Assembly: GCF_032854445.1 (NCBI RefSeq)
Contig: NC_088298.1
Coordinates: 21,663,295-21,727,294 of the forward strand
Direction: 5' to 3'
Length of the DNA stretch: 64,000 nucleotides
Origin: Liolophura sinensis
Taxonomy: Eukaryota; Mollusca; Polyplacophora; Chitonida; Chitonidae
Positions 1 to 11,680 of the stretch are shown here, piece by piece (within the stretch, counting starts at the first letter, position 1; every line of letters begins with the position of its first letter). Position numbers and translations under genes: made by a program. The notes under the pieces were generated by a model. The model was given only the letters and a program-made list of their open reading frames with translations, ran no database searches and was not told the DNA's origin.

Positions 1-1070
1 ATTGTGGTCATTGTAACCACACATGTTGTAAAACTATCCTCAAATTTTAAAGATGAACTGATCTTTAATTCTCAAAATCTCAGACTTTAACCCACCAACA
101 GGCTTCTTTACTCACTCACAGTTCTAAACTGCACATGTCTGCACTGTTTTAGAAAGACGGTAAGAATTCACAAAATCTTTTCAGAATTACTGGGTCTTGA
201 AAGTGGTAACTGTATATACAAACACAGAAGAAAACACGTACAGGATTACCAGGAAATCTCCAACGTTCCACCTCAGCTATTATTTTCATTCTCTAGGGAT
301 GTAACAACCCGGAAAATTTACAAACACAGGAAAAAAAGATAATCCCTAAAATTCTCCAATTACTGTATTCAAAGCAAGTAAAAAAAATGGATCTGACCTT
401 GGGCTATGTACGCTAACTTGAGTAAAAAATTTTCTTCAAACATGGAGTGAAAAATATCGACATTCTTCACAACATCTCATTTTTCTTTGTGGATTCCAAG
501 ATCAAATACAGAAATCTTCGTTTGACTTTGTCAAAAAAAAGCTTGACAATATTAACACATTCCGATGCAGTGCCGGACGGAGTTTTCACTCGGATGAATT
601 CAGCTTGCCACATACATGTACAAATAAGCTTAGGAACATTTCATTTTCTTCTGCAGATGCGCTACACGAGACTGCAAAATACGTCACATAAAACCGATTC
701 CAAATCTTGACATCATTTTTATGACATCCTGATTTATTTAAACCCCGTAATTATCACCGAATAAAATGTACCCTAACATTTTAAGTTTGAGTGAGTGTGA
801 ATTTATAATTTGAGCTGTCCAAGTGACTGTATATGGTTACGTGTGTTGAGCATCACTCTGTCACATGGCCTGCTGTCTTTATAAGAGACGAATGAAAATG
901 CGTACTTAGAGGACAAGGTCAGATTTATCACAAGGTCATCACTGTCTTATAATATACATTATGAGTCAACACATTTTTCATTCAGGCAGATTTATTGATA
1001 AATGGACAATTTATTTCTTTTTGTTTGCTTTTAATATTTCCATGCTTGAAGGATAAATCACAGGAACAAA
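1..1070. other. No gene seen
   Basis: AT-rich non-coding sequence. The only ORF of note (447-710) is 87 codons with no recognisable similarity. Probably intronic to the ELK gene, whose downstream exons were not found in the window. Confidence 0.5.
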
Positions 1071-2666
1071 GTGTCCTGATTGCCAACAGAGACGGTACGA
1101 CCTCACACCCCGTGACCACAGTACTCTATCCATTTCAGGTAGGTATAAACCAGAGATAATATAAACACTATTACTAGTCAAGTGTCCTGATTACAAACAG
1201 AGACAGTACGACCTCACACCCCGTTACCACAGTACTGTATCCATGATGACCATTCTGACGTCATTTCAGGTAGGTATAAACCAGAGATAATATAAACGCT
1301 ATTACTAGTCATGTGTCCTGATTACAAACAGAGACAGTACGACCTCACACCCCGTTACCACAGTACTCTATCCATTTCAGGTAGGTATAAACCAGAGATA
1401 ATATAAACGCTATTACTAGTCAAGTGTCCTGATTACAAACAGAGACGGTACAACCTCACACCCCGTGACCACAGTACTGTATCCATTTCAGGTAGGTATA
1501 AACCAGAGATAATATAAACGCTATTACTAGTCAAGTGTCCTGATTACAAACAGAGACGGTACGACCTCACACCCCGTGACCACAGTACTCTATCCATTTC
1601 AGGTAGGTATAAACCAGAGATAATATAAACGCTATTACTAGTCAAGTGTCCTGATTACAAACAGAGACGGTACGACCTCACACCCTGTAACAACAGTACT
1701 GTATCCATTTCAGGTAGGTATAAACCAGAGATAATATAAACGCTATTACTAGTCATGTGTCCTGATTACAAACAGAGACAGTACGACCTCACACCCCGTT
1801 ACCACAGTACTCTATCCATTTCAGGTAGGTATAAACCAGAGATAATATAAACGCTATTACTAGTCAAGTGTCCTGATTACAAACAGAGACGGTACGACCT
1901 CACACCCCATGACCACAGTACTGTATCCATTTCAGGTAGGTATAAACCAGAGATAATATAAACGCTATTACTAGTCAAGTGTCCTGATTACAAACAGAGA
2001 CAGTACGACCTCACACCCCGTGACCACAGTACTCTATCCATTTCAGGTAGGTATAAACCAGAGATAATATAAACGCTATTACTAGTCAAGTGTCCTGATT
2101 ACAAACAGAGACGGTACGACCTCACACCCTGTAAACAACAGTACTGTATCCATTTCAGGTAGGTATAAACCAGAGATAATATAAACGCTATTACTAGTCA
2201 AGTGTCCTGATTACAAACAGAGACGGTACGACCTCACACCCCATAACAACAGTACTGTATCCATTTCAGGTAGGTATAAACCAGAGATAATATAAACGCT
2301 ATTACTAGTCAAGTGTCCTGATTACAAACAGAGACGGTACGACCTCACACCCTGTAACAACAGTACTGTATCCATTTCAGGTAGGTATAAACCAGAGATA
2401 ATATAAACGCTATTACTAGTCAAGTGTCCTGATTACAAACAGAGACGGTACGACCTCACACCCTGTAACAACAGTACTGTATCCATTTCAGGTAGGTATA
2501 AACCAGAGATAATATAAACGCTATTACTAGTCAAGTGTCCTGATTACAAACAGAGATGGTACAACCTCACACCCTGTAACAACAGTACTGCATCCATGAT
2601 GACCATTCTGACGTCATTTCAGGTAGGTATAAACCAGAGATAATATAAACGCTATTACCAGTCAAG
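1071..2666 (+). repeat. 111-bp minisatellite, 14 units
   Basis: Units start at about 1071, 1182, 1313, 1424, 1535, 1646 and so on to 2535, each beginning GTGTCCTGATTACAAACAGA and containing the palindrome-like ACTAGT and the string TTTCAGGTAGGTAT. Most units are 111 bp. The second (1182) and the last (2535) carry a 20-bp insert containing a perfect TGACGTCA. Internal units are nearly identical, differing at a few recurrent positions (CCCCGTGACC, CCCTGTAACA, CCCCGTTACC). Confidence 0.97.
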
Positions 2667-3384
2667 GCTGAGGCGTTCATGTATTTATCTAGTCTCAACA
2701 CTTGTGCAAAATTCCTTTTTCTGCCACATACTGTGTCTTTCTATTACAACTAGTTATTAGATTCTTAATTAGTCATGTACGTATTAAAATACGGCAGACT
2801 CTATTACACACAAACCCCCATCCCTAACACTCCCTCCCCTGTACACACCCCAATCTAATCCTCTCATCCCCAAAACACAATTCATCATCTCTCCCCCCAC
2901 TTCCTTCTCCCCCCACCCCTTCCTTATACATGCACCACTCTGAACACTGCCCAACCCATTTTCCCGACCTGCAAAAAACACACATCGATTATCACATCCA
3001 TAGCCCTAAAGTACCCAATTCACCAGTTAATGTCTTGACGAAGCCCTACCCATCCTCCACCCACTTCTGGTCTAGATTTTGTTGCTTACATCACAAGCAT
3101 ATCTGTGACAAATTCACAGTATGTTTCTCTATATACACATTTACAAATGTACAGGTAAGCTTTAATTCAGCTGTGTTATATGTAAGCATTAAGGCACGCA
3201 ATTTCACCTGATAACATTCAGCTAAATTTCTCTTGGGGCTCAATCACTCACATGTAGCTCCATCATGGAGACAAAACTGTGTGACATAATGACATGCAAA
3301 GGTTGGTCTGGTTGGTGGGTGGGTGTGGTAGATTGATCCCTCAGGTAAACTACACACTGACTGCATTATCCACCTCAAATGCAG
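2667..3384. other. No gene seen; C-rich stretch
   Basis: 2800-2930 is rich in CCCC/CCCA runs on the plus strand, interrupted by A. The rest is AT-rich. Short ORFs on both strands here look like chance. Confidence 0.5.
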
Positions 3385-3545
3385 GCAGCCCTCCGGCCAT
3401 AAGTGGGAAGGTCAGCCAGCAACCGGCAGAAGGTCGAAGGTTAGAGCCCGGTTTCCTCCCACCATATTGGTGGCCACCGTTGTATAAGAGAAATATTCTT
3501 AAGGATGGCGTAAACACCAATCAATCAAATAAATAAATAAATCAA
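3385..3545 (+). mobile_element. SINE-A fragment (5' truncated)
   Basis: SINE-A is the window's main tRNA-headed SINE: a tRNA-like head, a body with GGGAAGGTCTGCCAGCAACC and CCCGGTTTCCTCCCACCA, a 3' part GTATAAGTGAAATATTCTTG, and a tail CAATCAAATAAATAAATAAA. This copy keeps the body and tail (TCCGGCCATAAGTGGGAAGG onward). Confidence 0.85.
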
Positions 3546-3553
3546 AACCAGCC

Positions 3554-3840
3554 AAGGCCTTCGTGGTTGAGGTTGTTAGCGTGGCTGATGTTGTTAGCTT
3601 GCCATCGCAGTGCAATGATCACTAATGCGATCGCTGTGTGTTCATGCAAGTCTAGCTCATGCTAGCTTCCTCTCCAGCCTTTCCTGGGAAGGTCTGCCAG
3701 CAACCTTTGGATGTTTGTGGGTTTTCCCCCTGGGCTCTGCCCAGTTTCCTCACACCACTATGCTAGCCGCCATTGTATAAGTGGAATATTCTTGAGTATG
3801 GCGTCAAAAACCCAAATAAGTAAATAAATAAATAAATCAA
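3554..3840 (+). mobile_element. SINE-A copy, near full length
   Basis: Starts with the tRNA-like head GGCCTTCGTGGTTGAGGTTG, runs through the body and 3' domain and ends in (AAAT)n. The head is diverged relative to the copy at 28770, so this is an older insertion. It directly follows the fragment at 3385. Confidence 0.85.
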
Positions 3841-4099
3841 ATTCTCAATCCTGCTGTCAATGCTGATGGCTGGCCTTGAAGGTGACAGAAATCAATCTAC
3901 AGTTCACAAGTGGCAGTTTGTGAAGCCTAATGCTTGTTCAAGACTTGTCTTCCACCAATATGGTGTGGACATCTGTAGGTCACACGTGAGAAAGTTCCGT
4001 AACAACTTGCTCATGGGCAATGGTTTAATTACCCTGGGCATCTTGGTTTCCTCCATTCACTAAAGTGACCTAGCTGACCATCACAAAAGTTAAAAACTG

Positions 4100-4150
4100 T
4101 TTGAGTATGGCTTTAAGAAACAATCAAATAAATAAATAAGTAAATAAATT
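4100..4150 (+). mobile_element. SINE-A 3' end remnant
   Basis: Only the last about 50 bp remain: TTGAGTATGGCTTTAAGAAA followed by CAATCAAATAAATAAATAAG and further tail. Confidence 0.6.
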
Positions 4151-5011
4151 TAGATTTAATCCTCTGTGTACCCCTATATACATGAACCTGGAAAACATGG
4201 GATCACTAATAGAATTCATGTAAGACTACGTCAAAAGCCTTAAGGATCTCTGTGAACACGGATTTATTGGCACCATTATTACAGCCTCAGGAACAATGGC
4301 AGCTGAGGACACTTTCTGAAAAATCCACGCCTGTTCACCCAAGGCTAGGGTTGAACTCAAACCTGTCTGAGGCCAGGGGCAAGAAGACAATTGTCATCTT
4401 AACCGTACGGCCATCAACCCTGTTAAGACATATCTGCTAGAAGCTATACAACCTAAATTTGGTCCTCTTGTATATTTCTCCAGTCAACAGGCAGAAGCTA
4501 ATTGGAACATGTTCACAGAATGTAACATTAACGAACCTTCTGGCTTTTCGAATGAGGGATGTCTTGATGTACATGTACGCGCGTGCGACCTTCTCCGTTA
4601 GGACCACAGTTGTATGAAGGAACTGCAGACTAAACAATGATGAGGTGTCACAACTGATTTGGCATGCTATACCTGAACGCTCAATTTAAGCAGCTGGATT
4701 TAGGACAGGAAGTGTAATTATCTGCCATGACAATTAGGGGCACTCGGGTTTCCACAACCTTTGTTAGGATTCCTCAAAATGTAAACTCCATCGCGCTACA
4801 TGACCTTGTCATTAAAGATATATTCAGGATAACACCTACATGTACACAATTTAATTTTCCTGAATAAACTTATGTAAAACACAATCTGATTGGTCAAATT
4901 TTTGTGCTAATACCAAATGCACGCTAATACAGTTTGCACAGCGTTTAATTCAATTATTCCCAATTAAACCTAAAGATGACTCCTGTCAATCCTTATTAAT
5001 TTACTGTTTAA

Positions 5012-5090
5012 TACCATACTTGTACCATACTTTTACCATACTTGTACCATACTTTTACCATACTTGTACCATACTTGTACCATACTTGTA
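5012..5090 (+). repeat. 11-bp tandem repeat (TACCATACTTG)
   Basis: About seven units of TACCATACTTG/TACCATACTTT in alternation. Confidence 0.9.
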
Positions 5091-5129
5091 ATTATAAATC
5101 ATAATTGCAAGACTGATGGACTTTTTTTC

Positions 5130-5250
5130 ATTTACACAACCATGACCAAACTGGCCAGTTTTATGAGAGGTGGAAACCAGTGTCAAAAAAGAAAACCACT
5201 GCCCTTTGGTAAGTAACTGACAAACTGTCCAGTGTGTCATATATGTTACA
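5130..5250 (-). mobile_element. SINE-B remnant
   Basis: SINE-B shares its 3' part with SINE-A but has a different body. Written on the plus strand it reads GGAAACC.G.GT... AAACCAC.GCC then TTTGGTAAGTAACTGACAAA CT. Other copies are at 35990, 51155 and 60733. Orientation is taken from the 51155 copy, where the (AAAT)n tail is on the left. Confidence 0.5.
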
Positions 5251-6278
5251 GGCAAGTTGTCTCATACAAGTAGCTTCACGTATGACTCTACACAAAGAAG
5301 AGGTGTGGAGCACTATATGTACTGAGCTGCCACAAATAAATTCCCCTAAAACAGTGGATAATTTTCCACACTAAAAACATTACCAGGAGATAGATCTCAT
5401 TGCTGAAGGGCCTAAAATTAAAATTTAATAGGCCATTTCTAGCATCATAGCTGTATCCAAATGTATTTTTCATGATAAGAGACAGCAACTGTCGCCAGGG
5501 AATAACAATGGTTCGAGCATAGTGAAAGAAAGAGCAAGTTAAGTAATAGGTGTTGTTCACAAAATAAAACAGTAATTTAATTTCCACATGAAAAAAAAAA
5601 TACAACTCACTGAGTTCTGTTGAAATTAGCATAAAAAAGCAAAGGTGGAAATCTATCTGTGTCTAAGTTGTGTAAATTAATCGCGCAGTGCATGTATCAT
5701 GGGAGACCCATCCCATTACACCCCAGCAATGCATACTTGAGACACGGAAAAGTTACAAAACCTGTCAGGATTTTTAACCAACCGAAAGCCTTGATTTATT
5801 TACTGCTGAACCACAAAGAATTATTTTACATGAAGAATATCTCATGGGACGGCTAAGTATTGATCTAATGCCTTTCCACTCTTCAGCATTTTTTTGTTTC
5901 TGCGATCTTGATAAAGATTTATGGGTGCCATTTAGCCAAGTCTACGAGCCTATCTGCTGATTTTACAGACATAACAAGCTTAAACAGAACTCTGCATGTT
6001 TTCCATTACACGGCCACTCCATGAGTAAAACGACAGTGTGCCTCTAGCCAGACAATATTGCATTTTAGGCTTGGCTGTGTAGAATTGGCAAACATGACAT
6101 ATGTTTCTTTGTTGGCTTGAGTTCCAACATCACTTGCTGTCATGTACCACTACAGTGTACTGTTACAACAGGCCGAGTCAGTTACTCCAATGTCAACTGT
6201 GTTTTTATAGTGCTGCCTCAATAGAACATCGACCCTAACCAGTGGGGGAGAAAATGGAAGGTGTGTGGGGGAGGGTAT

Positions 6279-6297
6279 GGGGGGGGGGGGGGGGGGG
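6279..6297 (+). repeat. Poly-G run
   Basis: 19 consecutive G on the plus strand. Similar runs occur at 41491-41512, 48246-48264 and, interrupted, 56234-56275. Confidence 0.95.
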
Positions 6298-6559
6298 AGT
6301 TTGAGTGTATATTTTACCAAAACTTTTTGGGTCAATGTCTTCACAAAATCCCTTCCTTTCATGATGTTATAACCAATAGATGTCACTTCTGAAAACATCT
6401 GAAAAATTTCACTTATGCATAATGTGAAAGTCGCCCCAGCAATCTGATATTGGCTATCCAATAATATATTAATTCTTCTATGCTGAGCAATAACCAAGGA
6501 GACTTAACACCAAATTGTCAACCTGTGTATAACCAAAGTAAGGGGTGGAGCTGCGTCTT

Positions 6560-6965
6560 GGTTAGCCAATAGTATGGCTGCTGGAAGTGGAATGCTAGAA
6601 GCTTGCTAGTAGTGTGTTAACAGGAAGGTTAGGCAATAGTATGTCTGCTAGAAAAGGAATGCTTGAAGCTTGCTAGTAGTGTGTTAACAGGAAGGCTGGC
6701 CAATAGTATGTCTGCTAGAAAAGGAATGCTAGAGACTTGCTAGTAGTGTGTTAACAGGAAGGCTAGGCAATAGTATGGCTGCTAGAAGTGGAATGCTAGA
6801 AGCTTGCTAGCAGTGTGTTAACAGGAAGGTTAGGCAATAGTATGTCTGCTAGAAGTGGAATGCTAGAAGCTTGCTAGTAGTGTGTTAACAGGAAGGTTAG
6901 GCAATAGTATGTCTGCTAGAAGTGGAATGCTAGAAGCTTGCTAGTAGTGTGTGAACAGGAAGCTA
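6560..6965 (+). repeat. 67-bp minisatellite, 6 units
   Basis: Unit landmarks CAATAGTATG at 6567, 6634, 6701, 6768 and so on; units contain GGAATGCTAGAAGCTTGCTA and GTGTGTTAACAGGAAGG. It shares the core ATGCTAGAAGCTTGCT with the large 44-bp array at 16560-18105. Confidence 0.95.
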
Positions 6966-7048
6966 GTTATAAGCCACAGTGTTCTGCCACAAGCCTTTTA
7001 GTCTGCTGTAGCTAAAAGCCTTCATGTATGGAGGGATTATGTCTGCTG

Positions 7049-7053
7049 CCCCC

Positions 7054-7084
<31 letters not shown>

Positions 7085-7086
7085 AC
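7049..7086 (+). repeat. Poly-C followed by (AC)n
   Basis: 22 C residues followed by eight AC dinucleotides. Confidence 0.95.
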
Positions 7087-9087
7087 AAACATCTTACCCA
7101 ATATTACAAGTTCACAGCTGTTTTTTTTTTAGATACAAACCCCTAGTACCTTAAAAAACTGTTTTCATGTCATCACTTACCAGTTACATGTAATTCTTTA
7201 AACAAAGATAATAATACCGCCACACTAACTATCCGAACAACCTACATGCAATGTTAAATCTTAGTGGCATGGTGCTTTTTTCTTTACAATGGGCCTTTAA
7301 AATTCAGGAAAGGCCAGTTGGTTTCACAGTCAACTGGCACTGCTGGTCTTTTGATTTTTGGGGCTTATTTCTAATATTTCTGATATTCAGCATTATTTAT
7401 GACATTTCTGGTGTATCGAGAACTGCACAAGTGCTGGTGAATCACACGGGGTCATGAACATTTACAAGGACAGCACCCTTGGTAAGGTCACTTCAAGATC
7501 ACGGTGTTACTGTACTGTACGGTGACTATAGCATGTCAGCAACAACAAAATGGATAATTCCAGGAAATGGTTGATCAGCTTCCAAAGCACAATACACCAT
7601 GGAGTCCAAACTACTTCAGACGTTTTGAAACACCTGTATTTTTCTGCCTGAAGGTACTTTTTAAACTGAATTAATGCATTCCTGCCATGATCATATGACA
7701 TACCTATCCTCAGCCACACTTACGGCCGACTTATTGATTAGATGATGAATTGGTTGATAAGGTTAGTTCAAGGTTAAGGGACTCTATCAGCCCAGGGGGC
7801 TATGAGGCATGTATTCATCTGCCACAATCCACATGCTTGCAAGGTGTCTTTTCAAGCATAAATTCTGAATGCATTATTCTGTGTAGACTGATAAAATAAT
7901 ACTTTTTGTGAAGCCTTCAAATTGACCAAGCCAACCAATGTAGTTTTGTTTCCAAAATGAAATTTAAAATATGCATAAAAAGCACTGACAGTTGAGGAAT
8001 TAGCGTGTATTATGGCCTGTGTGGCATGTATTTCTCTAACACATTAGTCATAATTGCCTAGAAGCTGTGTACTTAGTCTGACAGATGCTATTCATTTATT
8101 ACCACCAGTCTTGTAATTGTGATTTATGGGCCAAGTTATTTAAAGACTACACCATAAATACAAAGAACTTGTACTAATTTCTTTGATAAGGCCACATAAA
8201 ACAAATTTATGTCTTATGTCAAATAGGCTGAATCACGTCAATGACAGTAAATTTAGTCCATGACTATAAGTTGCCCGTTTTTCTTCATTCTGAGAGTTCT
8301 ATTGATTTTAGAAAGGTATTTTCACGTTTGCTTGGAATATGGGATGACATTTTACTGGAAAATTGTAAGTTTTAGCGCAAAAAAATAGTACCTTGTGACA
8401 TTTGTTTGCACTTTTGGGTCATTTAGACTGTGCAAAAACTTATGAAAGGAGCAAGTCAGTCTTCGGTCTTGGTGTAAAGGACTACAAAAATAAATGTAGT
8501 GCTTAAAACACAAAATTTTATCAAAACAGGACAACACCTGTAGGAATTCTTGCACACAGCCCAAAAATAAAATATCCAAAATTTCTGCATGAATCTGCAG
8601 GCTGCATGGTTTATTGATTAGACTTATGGTTCCGTAAAGTGAATTCTGCATGCTAACAACGTTATATCAAAATAAGACAATATTCGGCGAAGTTATTCCA
8701 CAGAAATCAAACTGTGACAGATTGATTAGACATGCAGACAGACAGACAAAATCAAATTGATATCCATTAATTTACTAAGGCACGGGATAAAAACAGAATC
8801 ATGTTATACGTGTAGATTTATACACATAATTTGACTTTTTATCTGATTAATTGATGTTATAACATCAAACTCAAGAATTTCCCAGTGGAAGACTATCTGA
8901 AGGTATCCTGAGAGATTCTGGAAAAATAAAACCAGCAATATTTGGCTAATTACGGACACACTATCCCATGCATTGTACACATTTATAGTTGGAAGGTGAT
9001 AGGCAGTCCCAGTCTATTTCATACAAGATCACATAATATGAAAAGACATTCTACTGCTTGCATGTATGTCATAAAGGCATTCATAGA
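7087..9087. other. No gene seen; one MITE-D copy
   Basis: AT-rich sequence with short chance ORFs. The MITE-D copy is at 7866-8010. Confidence 0.5.
7866..8010 (+). mobile_element. MITE-D copy
   Basis: MITE-D is a short non-coding dispersed family containing GCATTATTCTGTG, CCAACCAATGTAGTTTTG and, near its right end, GAGGAATTAG. Copies: here, 33115 (reverse), 37310 (reverse) and 47944. Complete-looking ends begin TACTGTAA, shared with MITE-E. Confidence 0.6.
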
Positions 9088-9400
9088 TGGAGTGAGTGAG
9101 TGCTTGGCGTTTAACGTCGTACTCAACAATTTTTCTGTCATATGATGATGAAGGAATCCTTAGAGTGCATGTAATGTGCCTCCTTGTCGCGGGACGGATT
9201 TTCACCGCTCTTTTATCTAGTGCTGCTTCACTGACGCAGATAAGTAGGCTGCCCCGCCCTATGGGTCAACCAGTTGTTGCACTATCCCCTTCATGCTGAA
9301 CGGCAAGCGAGGAAGTCACAACTTCCTCTTTTAAAGTCATAGGTGTGACTCGACCCAGGATTGATCCTGAATCGACAGCTCCTGAGCATAGATAGAGCAG
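9088..9400 (-). mobile_element. SINE-C copy
   Basis: A different SINE family, written on the plus strand as GAGTGAGTGAGTGCTTGGCG TTTAACGTCG, then CATATGATGATGAAGGAATC, GTGCTGCTTCACTGACGCAG, GCAAGCGAGGAAGTCACAAC. On the minus strand GGGTCGAGTCACACC resembles a pol III B box, so the tRNA-like head is at the right end. Shorter copies are at 20030 and 58810. I recognise this consensus from mollusc genomes (memory only). Confidence 0.75.
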
Positions 9401-10599
9401 GGGAATCCACTGACATATATGTAATACCATATATCCGAGCATGGAACAAATTCAACAAAGATCTCATCTTATCTAGATACTGAATTAAGGCAAAGTTGTT
9501 TTTCGAAAAAGATAAATACTACAACGTAAACCTAATTTGGTTTTCAAAATGTTGTGTAATTTAACAAGGTCGATACGATGTAACCACTTCCCAAGGTCAC
9601 GCGTGCTGAATGACACATCATCGACTGTCACAATCTATTAAGCATTTCAGCATGAACAGTTTTTAATGCAGTGTTATACCTTCAGGGTGAAAAGAAAAAA
9701 CTTTCACGTAATGATTTTTTAGTTAAACTTGCTATGCAGACAAGTTAAAAAGGAAATTCTAACCTTTACGTTTAAAACTGCTGACAAATAAACTGAAGTT
9801 TTGAAAAACCGTAATATGTGTCCTTGGGCAAATCAAATGTAGGCTTTTTTTTATCAATTAGTCAAGATGTGGTAAGGCATTCAAAGAATTCTATTTCTGA
9901 CATAAAGAGTTCGACTCCATAGATTCCTCGTCTAAAGGCTTGTTCAGATGTTCTAGCTGTCTGTACTTAAAACGCCTCCGCCTTAAGGATGCCTCTGTCC
10001 CCCAGCCCACCATCTCAGCATGGGTTAAGTGGACAAAACACTTAGCCCACAGCAAAGGGTGACCCTGTAAGAACCTTTCCCTACCCCGCTAGGTTTCACT
10101 TGTTAACGGCAAGCTGGGCAAGACATACGGCTCAACATGAAGCTGTTCTTTACAAGAGTTTTTCTCTTTCTCTTTGATTGGCAAGATTACCATATTTGTC
10201 CTGGAATGTTTTTATCAAGATCGCTACTAGACAACAGAAAATACACACATGATCCCCGAGGCTCTTTACTCACATTCCTTTTTTTTTTTTGAGGATATTT
10301 TTGAAGAGTTGGTTTGATTATTTTGATATTTCAAAGGGATTTTTTTTGATGCCTACATAAAAACCGGTTTTGAATACTGTTGACTTTTGTTCAAATGTCA
10401 ACAGTATTCTAGAATTTTTCTTACATTAGACCACTAATAATTATGAATAATACTACAATGTTTCTGAACACCTGAGAAACTACAAAACGACCTAGCTCCA
10501 CCAATCATTCCGTCCTTTGACCTGGCAATGTGGCAGTGATTAGATTCAGACTTATACTACAACAAAATCTATACACAATTCCACTTATAATATTATCAG
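9401..10599. other. No gene seen
   Basis: AT-rich sequence with several poly-T runs (10280, 10338). No open frame of interest. Confidence 0.5.
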
Positions 10600-10850
10600 G
10601 GGGCCTCAACAAGACCCAGGAGCCTCAATCTCATCAATCTGTGAGTTCAATTGCTATGAGTTCAAGTCCAGCTCAAGTCGTCTCCCTCTCCAGCCATAGG
10701 TGAAAAGGTATGTCAGCAATCTGCAGATGGTCATGGGTTACCTCTAGGCTTTGCCTGGTTTCCTGTCACCATGATGCTGACAGCCGTCGTATAAGTGAAA
10801 TATTATAGCATAGTAGAGCACAAAACACCAATCAAATAAATAAACACAAT
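10600..10850 (+). mobile_element. SINE-A copy, diverged
   Basis: Recognisable from GAGTTCAAGTCCAGCTCAAG through GTCGTATAAGTGAAATATT to CAATCAAATAAATAAACA. The head is degenerate. Confidence 0.75.
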
Positions 10851-10884
10851 ATTCATATATTCAGGTATATGGCTTAAACTTAGG

Positions 10885-11130
10885 CATGTGGCCTAGTGGT
10901 TAGTATACTGTGCCAGTGATGCACAATGACCAAGGAGTGGGCTTTCCCTCATGCGGTCGCTGAGAGTTCAAGACCAGCTCATACTGGCTTCCTCGCTGGT
11001 CGTATACATTAGAAGATCTGCCAGCAGCCTGGTCTTCTCACCATAATGCTGACCCTTGTAGTTTTAAGTGAAATATTCTTGGGTAAGGCGTAAAACCTCA
11101 GTCAAATAAATACATAAATAATACACCATG
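10885..11130 (+). mobile_element. SINE-A copy, diverged
   Basis: Head GTGGCCTAGTGGTTAGTATA, B-box-like GAGTTCAAGACC, 3' part AAGTGAAATATTCTTGGGTA and an (AAAT)n-like tail. The 22-bp array starts immediately after its tail. Confidence 0.75.
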
Positions 11131-11680
11131 GCAGTGAGTTTTATGGTTTGGAGCAGTGAGTTTTATGGGTTGGGGCAGTGAGTTTTATGGGTTGGGGCAG
11201 TGAGTTTTATGGTTTGGAGCAGTGAGTTTTATGGGTTGGGGCAGTGAGTTTTATGGGTTGGGGCAGTGAGTTTTATGGGTTGGAGCAATAAGTTTTATGG
11301 TTTGGAGCAGTGAGTTTTATGGGTTGGGGCAGTGAGTTTTATGGGTTGGGGCAGTGAGTTTTATGGGTTGGAGCAGTGAGTTTTATGGGTTGGGGCAGTG
11401 AGTTTTATGGGTTGGGGCAGTGAGTTTTATGGGTTGGGGCAGTGAGTTTTATGGGTTGGGGCAGTGAGTTTTATGGGTTGGGGCAGTGAGTTTTATGGGT
11501 TGGGGCAGTGAGTTTTATGGGTTGGGGCAGTGAGTTTTATGGGTTGGAGCAATAAGTTTTATGGTTTGGAGCAGTGAGTTTTATGGGTTGGGGCAGTGAG
11601 TTTTATGGGTTGGGGCAGTGAGTTTTATGGGTTGGAGCAATAAGTTTTATGGGTTGGGGCAGTGAGTTTTACGGGTGGAG
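11128..11680 (+). repeat. 22-bp minisatellite, about 25 units
   Basis: Unit CAGTGAGTTTTATGGGTTGG GG. Variants GTTTGGAG and AGCAATAAG recur at intervals, suggesting past duplication of multi-unit blocks. Confidence 0.97.

Larger units (their letters stand above)
4151..6559. other. No gene seen; contains two small repeats
   Basis: AT-rich sequence. It includes a short SINE-B remnant (5130-5250), an 11-bp tandem repeat (5012-5090) and a 19-base G run (6279-6297). Other short ORFs have no recognisable similarity. Confidence 0.5.

Noticed and set aside
1071-2666. CRISPR array
   Set aside because: Units are contiguous tandem copies with no variable spacers, and the genome is eukaryotic. The same holds for all other arrays in the window.
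1071-2666. Recursive splice sites (TTTCAG|GTAGGT) in every unit acting on the ELK transcript
   Set aside because: The motif is on the plus strand, while the only recognised gene is on the minus strand; no plus-strand transcript can be supported.
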